This document shows positions 1 to 10,867 of a stretch of 64,000 nt of DNA, piece after piece. Source of the stretch: Erysipelothrix amsterdamensis. GTDB lineage: Bacteria; Bacillota_I; Bacilli_A; Erysipelotrichales; Erysipelotrichaceae. Location: assembly GCF_940143175.1 (NCBI RefSeq), contig NZ_OW659496.1, positions 1,116,001 to 1,180,000 of the forward strand. The letters run 5' to 3'. The position numbers and the translations under genes were made by a program. Numbering within the stretch: position 1 is the first letter of the stretch; every line of letters starts with the position of its first letter. Below the pieces are notes generated by a model. The model was not told the origin of the DNA and searched no databases. It saw only the letters and a list, made by a program, of their open reading frames with translations.

Positions 1-421
1 CATCAAAAACATAGGAAATCGAACCACTGGTATGTCCAGCAGTCTTAACGACATCACATTCAAAGGGCCCTACCGTCAACGGTTCTAAATCAATCGCAAT
101 CGGATTGGTTTTAATGGTAAAAGGCTCGGGTGTTTGATTGGAGAGATTATACGACATGTCTTTAAGGTAATGAATTTCTTCATGGTACATGTAGACAGGA
201 CAATTAAATTTTTCCACAAGCACATCTACACCTGAAATATGATCAAAGTGTCCGTGTGTTAATAGAATCCCAATTACTTCAAAATTCTGTGTGGGTTTCA
301 ATAGGTTTATCGCATTTTGATTTGGGTCTAAGCATGGATCAATAATTAACATTTGATTCCCACTACTTAAGTAATATGTATTTGTGGCTGCATAGCCTAA
401 TGTTTGATATGTTATCTTCAT
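1..421 (-). CDS. MBL-fold metallo-hydrolase, C-terminus cut by window edge
   Basis: Reading from ATG at 421 toward base 1 gives 140 residues beginning MKITYQTLGYAATNTYYLSS. The zinc-site motif THGHFDHISG lies near residue 60 and GHTSGSISY near residue 134, the order seen in glyoxalase II-like MBL-fold hydrolases. These are usually about 205-210 residues, so roughly 70 residues lie outside the window. A ribosome site AGGTGA precedes the ATG by seven bases. The substrate cannot be told; small thioester hydrolases or general detoxification are usual for this family. It follows rpmG after a terminator-like hairpin. Confidence 0.85.
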   Translation of the reverse strand, partial: MKITYQTLGYAATNTYYLSSGNQMLIIDPCLDPNQNAINLLKPTQNFEVIGILLTHGHFDHISGVDVLVEKFNCPVYMYHEEIHYLKDMSYNLSNQTPEPFTIKTNPIAIDLEPLTVGPFECDVVKTAGHTSGSISYVFD

Positions 422-433
422 TGTTTTCACCTA

Positions 434-456
434 GAAAAAAAAGCCAAAATAGGCTT
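434..456 (-). terminator. Intrinsic terminator after rpmG
   Basis: On the minus strand AAGCC, a loop TATTTT and GGCTT are followed by a run of T. The upstream arm contains the rpmG stop codon. It lies close to the ribosome site of the next gene, so leaky termination or read-through into the MBL gene is possible. Confidence 0.65.
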
Positions 457-604
457 ATTTTTTTTCCTTATGTAATGTATGTTTGCGCTCACGTGGGCAG
501 TATTTTGTAACTTCCATACGTTCTAATTGAACTTTTTTGTTTCTACTTGTGTGATAGTTTTCTTCGCCACATTCTGTGCAAACTAAAATCGCTTGAGTTC
601 TCAT
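455..604 (-). CDS. rpmG: 50S ribosomal protein L33
   Basis: A 49-residue basic protein starting MRTQAILVCTECGEENYHTS and ending RKHTLHKEKK, the size and pattern of bacterial L33. CTEC at residues 9-12 is half of a zinc ribbon. The second half has Cys36 but Glu39 where a second Cys would be, so it is the incomplete form found in many Firmicutes. The start is an ATG with a strong GGAGGT six bases upstream. It is a component of the large ribosomal subunit. Confidence 0.95.
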   Translation of the reverse strand: MRTQAILVCTECGEENYHTSRNKKVQLERMEVTKYCPRERKHTLHKEKK

Positions 605-633
605 AGTTACCTCCAATATTTATTAGCCAACTC

Positions 634-639
634 ATTATA
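634..639 (-). promoter_or_regulatory. Putative -10 box for rpmG
   Basis: TATAAT on the minus strand, 30 bases before the rpmG start, in a very AT-rich spacer that carries a direct repeat (CATATATTATTTTAA at 641-655 and 659-673). No convincing -35 box was found. Confidence 0.4.
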
Positions 640-664
640 TCATATATTATTTTAATTGCATATA

Positions 665-2701
665 TTATTTTAAATTCATATACGCATCTACAATTCGATC
701 TCCCGTTGAAGTACATATATTTGTAACAGGATTCGACAAATCTTCAGTATAAGCAAGTGGTGCAATGCACGCAACAGCAATCTTAGGTTGCTCATAAGGT
801 GCAAATGCAACGTAGGTATTATTGATGTATGAACCAATCTCTGGGTCATATGCTTGTGCAGTACCCGTCTTGGCAGCAGCACTGTAAGGTACTGTTGCAA
901 TTAAATCCCCACACATATTTGAAGAAGCACATAAACGCATACCCGATCGAACACGTTCTAGCATTTCTTTATTATCCAATGAATTTAAAATATTTACATT
1001 GTTTTGGTAAACTGGACGATGAGTATCATGATTCAATGCCTCTTTAACAAAATGAGGTTGTAAACGATATCCCCCATTAGCAACTGTAGTAATGTATTGA
1101 CTCAGTTGCATAGCATTGTAGTTATCAAATTGTCCAATTGCAAACTCGAGTAATGATCCCGAAGTTGTCGTACCACCTTTATATCCTATTTCTTCTCGTG
1201 GGTAATCCACTTGTGTACGAACCCCTAAACCAAATTGACTATAGTAATTTCTCATTTGAGCAAATGTTTTTTCCGCATCCGTAAAAACGAGCGGCCCATT
1301 TGGTACGTAAGAAGAACCACCGAGACGTATCGCAACATTAAACATGTAAATATTTGATGAGTGTTGTAATGAAGTTTGATCATCTACAATACCAAGATTA
1401 CGCCATGAATGTCGTGGCGGTGTTCCTTCGATATACATTGGTGTATCATTCACAGTTTCTCCAGGTTTCATGACCCCTGTATCAAGGCCCATATAGACCG
1501 TTGCACCCTTAATCGTTGAACCGACAGGATAACCTTGTAGCATGGTTAATTGAGGATCGTTGTAATACTTACCATCTTTACCACGAACCATCGCTACGAT
1601 ACCAAGAATGTCCCCTGTTTGAGGGTCTGTTGCTACGACATGAATCTGATTATTAATCTTTGTACGTTCACCAATACTCTTCTGATAATCTAATCGTTCC
1701 TTGACAATTTTTTCCATTTCTTTTTGCAAATCCATATCAATAGTTAAACGAATATCATTTCCTTTTCGACCATCTTTTTGTAATTTAAATTTACTTCCTG
1801 ATGTTCGCTCATATTCACTGTTATAACCCGATAAGAATTTTTCATACTGATATTCCAGACCATACGCACCAACCTGTTCACTTAGTTCATAACCCTCAGC
1901 GACATAGTAATCACGTTTTTCATAAGGAACATCTCCTAAATCACCAATTAGTGACATAAGATCAACTTCTTTATTGGGTTCTCGCTTCCAAGATGTAGTA
2001 CGCGAGAAACCTGGAAACTCAGCTGCGTGCTCCGCTAAATACGAAATCTGTTCATTGGTAGCCTCTTCCAAAATAATTGAAGGTTGCCCCATTTGAATAT
2101 TCCCCATTTTGACTTGGACTTGAAATGCAAGTCGATCATCTTTAGAAAGTGTATCCGTCATTTCTTTTGTAATTCTGCTTTTTTTCAATGCCTCAACTGC
2201 GCTTTGATCCATTTCTGTTTCTTTAATTGTTTTTCGATCTTCTTCAGTTAAAAGACTTTCTCCAAGATTGTTCTTTCTCAACCACAATACTTTAAGATCA
2301 TCTTCATTCAATTCATCTTTAACTTCAAATTGCTTTGCAAATTTAAGGGCTACCTCTTCTTCTTTCATACCTTCAGGCATCTTGGAAGGGTAATATGTTA
2401 TTGAATTTACTGCTTTATTAGACACGATAATTCGACCCTTTGAATCAAGAAACTCGCCACGCATCGTCGGCATTCGAACAGGTGGGGATGAGTATTTAGC
2501 AAGTAAATCTTCATAATGACTTTGGCCTACAATTTGAATCTTATATAATCGGAAAACAAGACCCACAGCGATCGCAACCAGTATTAAAATAAAGATTTTA
2601 AGACGAATATTAATCATCTTATCCAGATCTAATCCCTGTTTTAAGTGTTCGCTACTCCCTGTGTAATTGTCAGTTTTTTTTCGTCGCTTAAAAATACCCA
2701 T
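665..2701 (-). CDS. pbp2b: Class B penicillin-binding protein, PBP2b-like elongation transpeptidase
   Basis: A membrane-anchored D,D-transpeptidase that cross-links peptidoglycan outside the membrane. One N-terminal membrane helix lies near residues 32-51 after a basic tail, then a dimerisation domain and the transpeptidase domain. Catalytic motifs: STIK (Ser about 395), SSN (about 448-450), KTGT (about 611-614). The run GQFDNYNAMQLSQY and the ANGGYRLQPH block closely resemble streptococcal PBP2b, an elongation-type enzyme. I chose ATG at 2701 because GGGAGG lies five bases upstream; a TTG one codon earlier is only two bases from it. Expected length (678 residues). Confidence 0.93.
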   Translation of the reverse strand: MGIFKRRKKTDNYTGSSEHLKQGLDLDKMINIRLKIFILILVAIAVGLVFRLYKIQIVGQSHYEDLLAKYSSPPVRMPTMRGEFLDSKGRIIVSNKAVNSITYYPSKMPEGMKEEEVALKFAKQFEVKDELNEDDLKVLWLRKNNLGESLLTEEDRKTIKETEMDQSAVEALKKSRITKEMTDTLSKDDRLAFQVQVKMGNIQMGQPSIILEEATNEQISYLAEHAAEFPGFSRTTSWKREPNKEVDLMSLIGDLGDVPYEKRDYYVAEGYELSEQVGAYGLEYQYEKFLSGYNSEYERTSGSKFKLQKDGRKGNDIRLTIDMDLQKEMEKIVKERLDYQKSIGERTKINNQIHVVATDPQTGDILGIVAMVRGKDGKYYNDPQLTMLQGYPVGSTIKGATVYMGLDTGVMKPGETVNDTPMYIEGTPPRHSWRNLGIVDDQTSLQHSSNIYMFNVAIRLGGSSYVPNGPLVFTDAEKTFAQMRNYYSQFGLGVRTQVDYPREEIGYKGGTTTSGSLLEFAIGQFDNYNAMQLSQYITTVANGGYRLQPHFVKEALNHDTHRPVYQNNVNILNSLDNKEMLERVRSGMRLCASSNMCGDLIATVPYSAAAKTGTAQAYDPEIGSYINNTYVAFAPYEQPKIAVACIAPLAYTEDLSNPVTNICTSTGDRIVDAYMNLK

Positions 2702-2721
2702 CAAAACCTCCCGTTAATTCA

Positions 2722-4062
2722 CTACTTTTCAGTGTCGAGTGCACGCTCGCGTTGTTTTGCTTTTGCACGTTCTTTTTTCTGATCTCTAATTTCTTGTTGG
2801 ATCATATTACGTTTCTTCTTATTTGTTAAACGTTCAATTTCACGTTTTCGCTTTACTTTATAGCCAGGCTTAACCTTAACATTTTTACGATGAAGAACCT
2901 GAACAATTTCTGGATCAAGTTGTTTCGTACGCTTTTCTAAATTAAACCAAGGACGAACGTCTTCAAGAGCGCCATCTTTTACACGTTTGTACTCAAATCT
3001 TAAACCTTTTTTCATTAATCGTGTTACTGCACCTTGATCTTTTTGAGTCACGATACTAATACTGTAACCTTGGCGACCACTTCTACCTGTACGACCTGAG
3101 CGGTGTGTGTAGAAATCTAAGTCGTGATTTGGTAACCCTGCGTTAATAACATGGCTGATTTCAGGTAAATCGATACCACGTGCAGCTAAATCCGTAGCAA
3201 CAATATATTGAACACGTTTACTATTAATTTGATTCAATACTTGTTTACGTCCACGGTCACTCACATCACCGTGAAGTTCCACACACTCGATACCATAGTC
3301 ACGAAGGTATCGTGCTACTTCACCCGCTTGAACTTTTGTATTGGTAAATACGACTGCAAGTAAAGGATTAATCGCAGATAAAACATCAAGAACGGCTTCA
3401 TTCATATCCCGGTGACGTTGATTGATTAAAATGTGATCAATTCGTGGTTTTAGTTTTTCTTCAGTTGAAACAATCTCAATTGGATGTTTCAAATATTTTT
3501 TAATGAATGCACGAAGTCCCGTAGGAATTGTTGCACTATAAAGCATGAAAAGCGTGTCATTTGACAATCTTGATGCAATCGTATCAACTTCATTAATAAA
3601 GCCATAGTCAAGCATCATATCAGTTTCATCAATGACAAGAGCTTTAACAAAGTCGAGTCTTAAAACACTCCAGCTTAGTATATCAAGAAACTTTCCTGGT
3701 GTAGTGATTAGAATCATTGGTTGTTTTTCGATTTTTTTCTTAAGACGGGTGTTATCCATACCACCAATCGCAAGTTCTGTTGTAATACGTTCATCTAACG
3801 ATGTAATTTCGCGAGCGAAATTTTGAATTTGCATTGCAAGTTCACGTGTCGGCGCAAGAATTAAGGCTTGTGTTTGGTCTACTGTAGGATCAATGAGCTC
3901 TAAAATTGCGAATAAGAACGCATGGGTTTTCCCCGTACCTGTATCCGATTTAACAATCAAATCACGCTTGTTCTTAATTTCTTTAAGAACTTTTTCTTGA
4001 ACTGATGTTAGTTCTCTAAATTTATTCAGTTCAAAAAACTTTTTATTAATATTATTCATCAT
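2722..4062 (-). CDS. cshB: DEAD-box RNA helicase, CshB type
   Basis: ATP-dependent RNA helicase of the DEAD-box family, probably acting in cold-shock RNA remodelling and ribosome assembly. Walker A SDTGTGKT at 39-46, PTREL near 71, motif II is DETD (145-148) rather than DEAD, SAT near 175, and HRSGRTGR in the second RecA domain. The last 70 or so residues are strongly basic. It follows trmK by one base, matching Bacillus, where cshB lies near trmK and sigA. AGGAG lies seven bases before the first ATG. Confidence 0.9.
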   Translation of the reverse strand: MMNNINKKFFELNKFRELTSVQEKVLKEIKNKRDLIVKSDTGTGKTHAFLFAILELIDPTVDQTQALILAPTRELAMQIQNFAREITSLDERITTELAIGGMDNTRLKKKIEKQPMILITTPGKFLDILSWSVLRLDFVKALVIDETDMMLDYGFINEVDTIASRLSNDTLFMLYSATIPTGLRAFIKKYLKHPIEIVSTEEKLKPRIDHILINQRHRDMNEAVLDVLSAINPLLAVVFTNTKVQAGEVARYLRDYGIECVELHGDVSDRGRKQVLNQINSKRVQYIVATDLAARGIDLPEISHVINAGLPNHDLDFYTHRSGRTGRSGRQGYSISIVTQKDQGAVTRLMKKGLRFEYKRVKDGALEDVRPWFNLEKRTKQLDPEIVQVLHRKNVKVKPGYKVKRKREIERLTNKKKRNMIQQEIRDQKKERAKAKQRERALDTEK

Positions 4063-4063
4063 A

Positions 4064-4717
4064 TTAACACTCCTTTTCTAAAATATTTCTTATGGTGTTA
4101 TATTCTGTTTCAAAAGCAGCATTGTGCTTTTTAATTGAATATAGATGATTTGCGCGATTGGTTAAATAGATTAAATAATCTTCTGTAATATGTTTTTTCA
4201 ACACAGGACCAATCAACACATCTTCCTGTGTTAATGCACAATTGGTTGATGTTGAGATTTTTATTACCATAATAAAAACAGGAATCTCACGTTCCAAAAG
4301 GAAACGTTCATCAACAATATAAAATCCATTCTCAGCTACTGTTTGTCGAAGCCAAGCATTTTTTGTATTTGATTGAATGATTATTGTATCATTCACCTTA
4401 AATTTATAATTAGAAATTATAGACCAAATGGTTTCTGCACCCATACCGGCAATTACGAAGCAATCCGCGTCGCCTTGAAATCCTTCAAGACCATTACCGA
4501 GGTGGAGTTTAATTTTATCTTGATAACCAAAACGTTCAACGTTTTCACGCGCTTGTTGTAATGGTTTTTCAGCAATATCAAGACCATAACCAATAACTGC
4601 TTTATGCTCTTGAATTGCTTTAATCAGAAGTAATCCATGGTCTGTTCCTACATCAGCAACACGTGCTTTGTTAGGGATCAAATTAAAAATCTCTGTAAGT
4701 CTATTCGAAAGCTTCAT
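4064..4717 (-). CDS. trmK: tRNA (adenine(22)-N1)-methyltransferase TrmK
   Basis: SAM-dependent methyltransferase making m1A22 in tRNA. ADVGTDHG at residues 21-28 is the SAM loop typical of TrmK, followed by VIAGMGAETI, which matches the family's AGMGG region. It has 217 residues against about 235 in Bacillus. It starts one base past the rpoD stop with no clear ribosome site, so translation is probably coupled to rpoD. Order dnaG-rpoD-trmK-cshB is as in Bacillus. Confidence 0.92.
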   Translation of the reverse strand: MKLSNRLTEIFNLIPNKARVADVGTDHGLLLIKAIQEHKAVIGYGLDIAEKPLQQARENVERFGYQDKIKLHLGNGLEGFQGDADCFVIAGMGAETIWSIISNYKFKVNDTIIIQSNTKNAWLRQTVAENGFYIVDERFLLEREIPVFIMVIKISTSTNCALTQEDVLIGPVLKKHITEDYLIYLTNRANHLYSIKKHNAAFETEYNTIRNILEKEC

Positions 4718-4718
4718 A

Positions 4719-6098
4719 TTATCGTTTGTCTACAAAGTCTCTTAAACGTTTTGATCGCGTTGGATGTTTTAACTTGCGAAGCGCTTTTGCTTCGATTTGA
4801 CGAATACGTTCACGTGTAACGTTAAACTCTTTTCCAACCTCTTCTAAGGTACGTGTACGGCCGTCCTCTAAACCAAATCTTAATCGCAAGACTTTCTCTT
4901 CACGTTCCGTTAAACCTTCAAGTACCATCTTAATTTCTTCTTTTAGAAGTTGATTGTTAGCATACTCATCTGGTGATAATGCATCTTTATCTTCAATAAA
5001 ATCTCCAAGATGCGAATCATCTTCTTCACCAATTGGTGTTTCCAATGAAACAGGATCTAAAGCAATTTTTTGAATCTCACGGACTTTTTCAGGGGTAATA
5101 TTTTCCATTTCTGCTGCGATTTCTTCAGCGGTTGGTTCACGTCCTAATGTTTGAACAAGTGAGCGTTGGATTCGTGTCAATTTGTTAATTGTTTCCACCA
5201 TATGAACTGGAATTCGAATTGTACGAGCTTGGTCAGCAATCGCACGTGTAATAGCTTGACGAATCCACCAAGTCGCATATGTCGAGAATTTAAATCCTTT
5301 TGTATAGTCAAATTTTTCAACTGCTTTAACAAGACCCATATTACCTTCTTGAATCAAGTCTAAAAATAACATACCACGACCAACGTATTTTTTAGCAATC
5401 GATACAACAAGACGAAGGTTTGCTGAAATAAGAATTCGACGTGCTTCTAAACCATCATAATATGTCGCAACCCAGTTTGTGAGGAAAGCTAAGTTTTCTT
5501 CATCACCGTTTTCAGTGAGATACGCTTCGAAGTCGTCAAAAAAGTAACCAATTTGGTTTTCTGTTAAACGTTCTGCTAATTCCTCATCGGTAATTGCAGG
5601 ATCAACAATTTCTTTATATTTATTGATAATGAATTCTTTTGCTTGTTCACCTTCTTGAAGTCGGCGTGCAATTTCGGGCTCATCTTTAGCATCTAAAAGA
5701 TTAACGCGACCAATTTCCTTAAGATACATCTTAACTGGATCGTTAATACGTACCATGTTTGCACTGGTCAATTCATTTTCATATGAGCTTAGGTCAACTT
5801 TATTAAGTGAATCATCAAAAATTTCATCCTCTTCAGCTTCATCATTAATAAAATCATCATCGACATCCGGTTCTCCAGCTTCGAGCATTACCTCCTCATC
5901 AATATCGTCTTCATCATCACTCAAAATGATTCCTTTTTCCGTGAACCATTCAAAAAGCTCTTCTGAATCATCGTCATTCAAATTAAGGTGATCGATTGCC
6001 TTCTCTACATCATCATTTAATAGAACGCGCTTTTTCTCATATTGTTTTAGAAAACTCTCTTTAACTTCTTCTAATGTTTTTAATTTTTTAGCTGCCAT
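4719..6098 (-). CDS. rpoD: Primary RNA polymerase sigma factor (sigma-70/SigA)
   Basis: Housekeeping sigma factor. It has an N-terminal region 1.1 followed by an acidic stretch (about residues 60-95, rich in Asp and Glu), region 1.2 ([19 protein letters not shown]), region 2 with [15 protein letters not shown] for -10 recognition, region 3, and region 4 with [20 protein letters not shown], the -35 recognition helix-turn-helix. The ATG at 6098 has AGGAG at seven-base spacing and overlaps the dnaG stop (TGATG). A TTG one codon earlier is less likely. 459 residues. Confidence 0.98.
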   Translation of the reverse strand: MAAKKLKTLEEVKESFLKQYEKKRVLLNDDVEKAIDHLNLNDDDSEELFEWFTEKGIILSDDEDDIDEEVMLEAGEPDVDDDFINDEAEEDEIFDDSLNKVDLSSYENELTSANMVRINDPVKMYLKEIGRVNLLDAKDEPEIARRLQEGEQAKEFIINKYKEIVDPAITDEELAERLTENQIGYFFDDFEAYLTENGDEENLAFLTNWVATYYDGLEARRILISANLRLVVSIAKKYVGRGMLFLDLIQEGNMGLVKAVEKFDYTKGFKFSTYATWWIRQAITRAIADQARTIRIPVHMVETINKLTRIQRSLVQTLGREPTAEEIAAEMENITPEKVREIQKIALDPVSLETPIGEEDDSHLGDFIEDKDALSPDEYANNQLLKEEIKMVLEGLTEREEKVLRLRFGLEDGRTRTLEEVGKEFNVTRERIRQIEAKALRKLKHPTRSKRLRDFVDKR

Positions 6099-7861
6099 CA
6101 ATGTTCTCCTTCTCTCTTATTTTTATTTCTTAATTGTTTTATTGCTTCTTCGAGTAGTGCCGCTTGATCATCTATCTTATCTTGTTGAAGCACCCGACCC
6201 TTCATATCATGGATTCCCATGACGACAAGATGATTCCGAATCAAACTAATATTTTGTTCCATACTTGCTCGATTATAGCCATCTAATAAGTCACTTGATT
6301 CAATATCGATAGCAAATTTTTTCATTTTTTCAGATATATTTAGGGATAGTATATCTGCAATTTCGATAACTTCTTGATTTCGATAACAATCTAGGATAAT
6401 AAGTGCAAAATCAGTAGCTAGATCTGATACTAAAAATCCTAATTGGTCACGATACAAATATGCTGCTTCTTTAGAAATCAGCATTTGTCTCAAAATTGCT
6501 CTTTCCGGAATGTTAACATTAAATTCCATAGTATTTGAAACATTATTTGAAATCACCGGTGTTTCGCGTTCAATCATCACGCTGCGTGCGTTTAATTGTT
6601 GTGATAAAACACTGTATTCAAAATTTGTTTTATCTGAAAGTTTTTTGAGATAGTAGCTTTGTTCTAATTCGTCTTCATTTTTTAAATGGTCAATCATAAA
6701 TTGAACTACGCGTTTACGATTATCAAATGAATCTAAACCATAATTGCCAATTCCATAACTCATTAAAAAATCAAGCCAATTAATACGATCATCGACACCT
6801 TTTTGTACACGTTCAATGCCATATTCACGTATACACTCATCTGGATCTAATCCCGTATCATTATACCATACTGTTACTGAGCAATGTGCTTTACGCAATT
6901 TCATTCCAACTTGGTATGTTGCTTCAAGTCCCGCACGATCACCATCAAACGCTAAAACAACATTTGAACTGCATTGCTTTAACATTTGAATTTGTTCATT
7001 GGTACATGCAACACCCAGTAGTGAAACTGTGTTATCATAGCCTGATTTTGTAAAAGCAATTGTATCCGTAACACCTTCTGCTACAAGAATGAAATCATGT
7101 TTCCTTGCGGAATCTTTTGCATTGTGTAAATTATAAACTGTTAAACCTTTCGTATACAGCCGTGTCTCCGACGTATTGATATATTTGACCTTATTTTCAT
7201 CGCTTAAAGCGCGTGCACTAAAAGCAATCACACGACCATGTCGGTCATAAATTGGGAACATAATCCGCTGATAAAATACATCTTCTATTCCACGATCTGT
7301 AACGCGAACTAAATCTGAATCGACCAGTTCTTTTTCATTAAAACCTTTCGCTAATAAGTATTTTGATAATTGATTATCCCCAAATGCGACACCAATACCA
7401 AACTTCTTAATTAATTCCATACTGTATCCACGCGCTTCAAGTTTACTTAACGCATCTTTCCCTGCCTTTGTATAAAGTTGAAACTCAGTAAATTTTTGAG
7501 TTTCATCAAGTGCTTGAAACAATTTTAATTTTTCTTCATCTATCGGAACAGTGTTTTGTGGTTCATATTCTGTAACATCAATATCGATAAACGATGCTGT
7601 TTTAACGACGGCATCAATGAAACCAATTTTTTCAAAATCCTTAACAAAAGAAAAAACATTTCCTCCAGCGCCACAAACAAAACATTTATAAATTTGCCGA
7701 TCTGGTGAAACAGACATTGACGGATTGTTATCATCATGAAAAGGGCAAACCCCCCAGTAATTTTTGCCCTTTTTTGATAGTGTCATGTATCGAGAAATGG
7801 TATCAACGATATCCGTTTTTGAACGAATGTCATTGATCAGTTCTTCTGGCATTCGCTTCAT
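6098..7861 (-). CDS. dnaG: DNA primase DnaG
   Basis: Makes RNA primers for replication. The N-terminal CHC2 zinc finger is visible (Cys39, His42, Cys60, Cys63). The TOPRIM core follows, with EGVTDTIAF and [10 protein letters not shown] holding the acidic metal ligands. The C-terminal part presumably binds the replicative helicase. I chose ATG at 7861 because the alignment with other primases ([20 protein letters not shown]) begins there and GGGTGAG precedes it. A GTG three codons upstream (7870) has no ribosome site. 587 residues, normal size. Forms the classic primase-sigma operon. Confidence 0.96.
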   Translation of the reverse strand: MKRMPEELINDIRSKTDIVDTISRYMTLSKKGKNYWGVCPFHDDNNPSMSVSPDRQIYKCFVCGAGGNVFSFVKDFEKIGFIDAVVKTASFIDIDVTEYEPQNTVPIDEEKLKLFQALDETQKFTEFQLYTKAGKDALSKLEARGYSMELIKKFGIGVAFGDNQLSKYLLAKGFNEKELVDSDLVRVTDRGIEDVFYQRIMFPIYDRHGRVIAFSARALSDENKVKYINTSETRLYTKGLTVYNLHNAKDSARKHDFILVAEGVTDTIAFTKSGYDNTVSLLGVACTNEQIQMLKQCSSNVVLAFDGDRAGLEATYQVGMKLRKAHCSVTVWYNDTGLDPDECIREYGIERVQKGVDDRINWLDFLMSYGIGNYGLDSFDNRKRVVQFMIDHLKNEDELEQSYYLKKLSDKTNFEYSVLSQQLNARSVMIERETPVISNNVSNTMEFNVNIPERAILRQMLISKEAAYLYRDQLGFLVSDLATDFALIILDCYRNQEVIEIADILSLNISEKMKKFAIDIESSDLLDGYNRASMEQNISLIRNHLVVMGIHDMKGRVLQQDKIDDQAALLEEAIKQLRNKNKREGEH

Positions 7862-7879
7862 ATCACTCACCCATTATTC

Positions 7880-9253
7880 TTATTTATTAATTTCTGAATT
7901 CATCAATGCAATCGCTTCGTCTACACTTACACGAACTTGTTCCATTGAATCACGGTAACGTAAAGTAACTTTTTGATCCTCTAACGAATCAAAATCAAAT
8001 GTAATACAGAATGGTGTTCCAATTGCATCTTGACGTCGGTATCGTTTACCAATACTTGCAGTTTCATCAAAATCACAAGCAAAAGACCCCATTAATTTGT
8101 GCATAACCTCACGCGCTGGTTCGCTCAATTTTTTTGAAAGAGGTAAAACACAGACTTGTGTTGGTGCAAGTTTTGGTGAAAAATGCATTACAACACGTGT
8201 ATCATTTTCAAGTTGTTCTTCTTCATAAGCTTCACAAATCAGTGCAAGCATCAGTCGCTCAACACCCAATGACGGTTCTACACAGTAAGGAATATATTTT
8301 TCATTTGTTTCAGGATCTAAATATTCCATACTTACTTTAGAGTGTTCTTGATGTTGTTTAAGGTCATAATCTGTACGATCAGCAATACCCCATAATTCAT
8401 CAAATCCCCATGGGAAACGGTACTCGATATCACTTGTACCTTTTGAGTAATGAGATAATTCATCCTCGTCATGTTCTCTAAGTCGTAAATTCTCAGGCTT
8501 AATACCTAATCCAATTAACCAATCCATTGCGAATTTTTTCCAGTATTCATACCATTCAAGGTCTTCTCCTGGTTTAACAAAAAACTCAAGTTCCATTTGT
8601 TCAAACTCACGAGTTCTAAAAATGAACTGTCCTGGTGTAATTTCATTTCTAAATGATTTCCCAATTTGAGCTATTCCAAATGGTAATTTTTTACGCATTG
8701 AACGTTGAACATTTCGATAATTAACGAACATTCCTTGTGCAGTCTCGGGACGCAGATATATCGCATTCGAAGTATCCTCTGTTACACCTTGAAATGTCTT
8801 AAACATTAAGTTAAATTGACGGATATTTGTAAAATCGTGACCTCCACAATTAGGACATGGAATGTGATGTTCTTGGATGTATAATTCCATATCTGCATTG
8901 CTCATCACACCTGCATTAATTTCTGTCTCGGAAAATTCTTCGATAAGTTTATCCGCACGGTGCCGTGTATTACATTTACGACAATCCATCAAAGGATCAT
9001 TAAACGTATCTAAGTGGCCACTTGCCTGCCACACAGATGGATTCATTAAAATTGCAGACTGAATACCAACATTATATGGATTTCGAGAAACAAAAGATTC
9101 CCACCATAATTTCTTAACATTTTGTTTAAGTTCGATTCCTAAAGGACCAAAATCCCAAGTATTCGCTAAACCACCATAAATCTCACTACCTTGAAAGACA
9201 AAACCACTTGTTCTCACATGGTTTACTATCGTCTCAAATTCATATTTTTTCAT
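7880..9253 (-). CDS. glyS: Glycine-tRNA ligase, single-chain dimeric type
   Basis: Class II synthetase that charges tRNA-Gly. It is the one-chain alpha2 type (457 residues), not the alpha2beta2 GlyQ/GlyS type of Bacillus. [18 protein letters not shown] near the N-terminus, RPETAQGMF and the C-terminal anticodon-binding domain are characteristic. [11 protein letters not shown] and CPNCGGHDF look like a zinc-binding insertion. ATG at 9253 is preceded by AAGGTG; an in-frame TTG five codons earlier would place that site inside the gene, so I reject it. Confidence 0.96.
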   Translation of the reverse strand: MKKYEFETIVNHVRTSGFVFQGSEIYGGLANTWDFGPLGIELKQNVKKLWWESFVSRNPYNVGIQSAILMNPSVWQASGHLDTFNDPLMDCRKCNTRHRADKLIEEFSETEINAGVMSNADMELYIQEHHIPCPNCGGHDFTNIRQFNLMFKTFQGVTEDTSNAIYLRPETAQGMFVNYRNVQRSMRKKLPFGIAQIGKSFRNEITPGQFIFRTREFEQMELEFFVKPGEDLEWYEYWKKFAMDWLIGLGIKPENLRLREHDEDELSHYSKGTSDIEYRFPWGFDELWGIADRTDYDLKQHQEHSKVSMEYLDPETNEKYIPYCVEPSLGVERLMLALICEAYEEEQLENDTRVVMHFSPKLAPTQVCVLPLSKKLSEPAREVMHKLMGSFACDFDETASIGKRYRRQDAIGTPFCITFDFDSLEDQKVTLRYRDSMEQVRVSVDEAIALMNSEINK

Positions 9254-9282
9254 TCTTTCACCTTCCAATTACTTTCCCTCTA

Positions 9283-9981
9283 TTATACATCAGAAATGAG
9301 TTTCCAACTATTAAATTTATAATCACCATGAAATTCTAAATATTCCACGAGTATTTTAAGTAAAGCGTATCGATCAATTGTTTCTAAATATGCATCGACA
9401 TCACGATTCGAAAAAATACCAAGTAGTGCAATCATCAATGATTTAGTCGTTTTTATTGTATGTTGCGCATGCGTTGCACAGACATAACCTCCGTGTTCAA
9501 TTGAGAATGCATTTACATTTGTATTACCACACATGACACATCCATCAACATCCGGTGTAAAGCCCTGTGTTTGAATTATAAAAGCCAAGTATTTTATACA
9601 GTGAACTTCTAAATTATTGGCCTCAATACAATTCTCAAACCATTGATAGAATAAGTGATGTGAATCGTAATCAAAACATCGCACCGTTAATTCAGAGACC
9701 AATGACATATACATTAACCAATCTAGATTCTGTCGCACTTGTAAATATGCGTTGATTGATTCACCACCTATAATTCGATTTAATTTATGTTCTTGATAAT
9801 TAAATCGATATTGAACTTTAGAAAATTCAAGTCCTAATCGTCCTTGCTTTGATTTTGCACTGTAATAACCTGGCAAAATCATACGAATCAATCCATACTC
9901 ATAACCAAGAAAATGGACCATCGCATCATGTTCTCGAAATGGAACAATCGATACAATGAATCCAACATCTTTATTGTTCAT
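9283..9981 (-). CDS. recO: DNA repair protein RecO
   Basis: Recombination mediator working with RecF and RecR to load RecA. The N-terminal OB-fold (GFIVSIVPFREHDAMVHFLG) and a zinc finger formed by CVMCGNTN and the later GGYVCATH are visible. The start at 9981 (MNNKDVGFIV) matches the N-terminus of other RecO proteins and overlaps the era end by 11 bases. A TTG seven codons upstream is possible, and neither start has a good ribosome site, so coupling to era is likely. 232 residues. Confidence 0.9.
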   Translation of the reverse strand: MNNKDVGFIVSIVPFREHDAMVHFLGYEYGLIRMILPGYYSAKSKQGRLGLEFSKVQYRFNYQEHKLNRIIGGESINAYLQVRQNLDWLMYMSLVSELTVRCFDYDSHHLFYQWFENCIEANNLEVHCIKYLAFIIQTQGFTPDVDGCVMCGNTNVNAFSIEHGGYVCATHAQHTIKTTKSLMIALLGIFSNRDVDAYLETIDRYALLKILVEYLEFHGDYKFNSWKLISDV

Positions 9982-10867
9982 ATTCAGTTTCGATATATCC
10001 AAGTTGATTCAACATGCGAGCGCGATTACGCCAGTTCTTTTCAACACGAACATACGTTTCTAAAAAGACTTTTTCACCAAGCACTGTTTCCAACTCACCA
10101 CGAGCACGCTCACCAATTTGTTTAATCATACTACCTTGCTTACCGATAATAATCCCTTTTTGTGAAGGACGATCTACGAGAATCACGGCACTAATGATTG
10201 TTGCATTTTTCTTTTTCACAATGCGTTCAATTGCGACAGCGACACTGTGTGGTATTTCCTCTTCAGTAAGTTCAAGAATTTTTTCTCGAACAATTTCCGC
10301 CATAATAAATTGTTCTGGGTATGCACTCACCTGATCTTTAGGATAATACATTACACCTTCTTCCATATAACTTAAGGTTACATCGAGTAAGCGGTCTACA
10401 TTGTTATTTTCAAGGGCCGAAATAGGAACAATTTCCGCAAATTGAAAATCAGTTGAAGCAGCAATACGCTCAAGGAGTGCTTGTTCGCTCATCTTATCAA
10501 CTTTGTTAATAATTAAAAACACAGGTATTTTAAGCTTGCTTAATCGTTCAATTACAAACTCATCACCCGTCCCGAAAGGTTCTGCACCATCAATGATGTA
10601 GTAAACCAAATCCACACCTTTAAAGTGAGCATAAGCGGTACGGTTCATTCGCTCTCCCAACTGATGTTTCGGCTTATGAATCCCAGGTGTATCAATAAAA
10701 ATCAATTGATAATCTTCTTCGGTCTTCACACCAATGATTGCATCGCGTGTTGTTTGTGCTTTTTCTGTTACAATCGCAATTTTTTGTTTAACGATTTGAT
10801 TGATTAATGTTGATTTCCCTGCATTGGGACGACCAACAATTGAAATAAATCCTGATTTAAATGTCAT
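9971..10867 (-). CDS. era: GTPase Era
   Basis: Essential GTPase binding the 3' end of 16S rRNA during small-subunit assembly. GRPNAGKS at 12-19 (G1), DTPG at 59-62 (G3), NKVD at 121-124 (G4) and a C-terminal KH domain with GIIIGKQGSMIKQIG. 298 residues, the usual length. It overlaps the end of cdd by 11 bases and the start of recO by 11 bases, the same cdd-era-recO order as in Bacillus. Confidence 0.97.
   Translation of the reverse strand: MTFKSGFISIVGRPNAGKSTLINQIVKQKIAIVTEKAQTTRDAIIGVKTEEDYQLIFIDTPGIHKPKHQLGERMNRTAYAHFKGVDLVYYIIDGAEPFGTGDEFVIERLSKLKIPVFLIINKVDKMSEQALLERIAASTDFQFAEIVPISALENNNVDRLLDVTLSYMEEGVMYYPKDQVSAYPEQFIMAEIVREKILELTEEEIPHSVAVAIERIVKKKNATIISAVILVDRPSQKGIIIGKQGSMIKQIGERARGELETVLGEKVFLETYVRVEKNWRNRARMLNQLGYIETEYEQ

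Noticed and set aside
641-673. Direct repeat CATATATTATTTTAA between pbp2b and rpmG
   Set aside because: Two short AT-rich copies in an AT-rich promoter region; no spacing pattern or third copy suggests function.
3618-3632. DETD instead of DEAD in CshB as possible loss of activity
   Set aside because: The key acidic pair Asp-Glu is kept, all other helicase motifs are present, and DExD variation is common.
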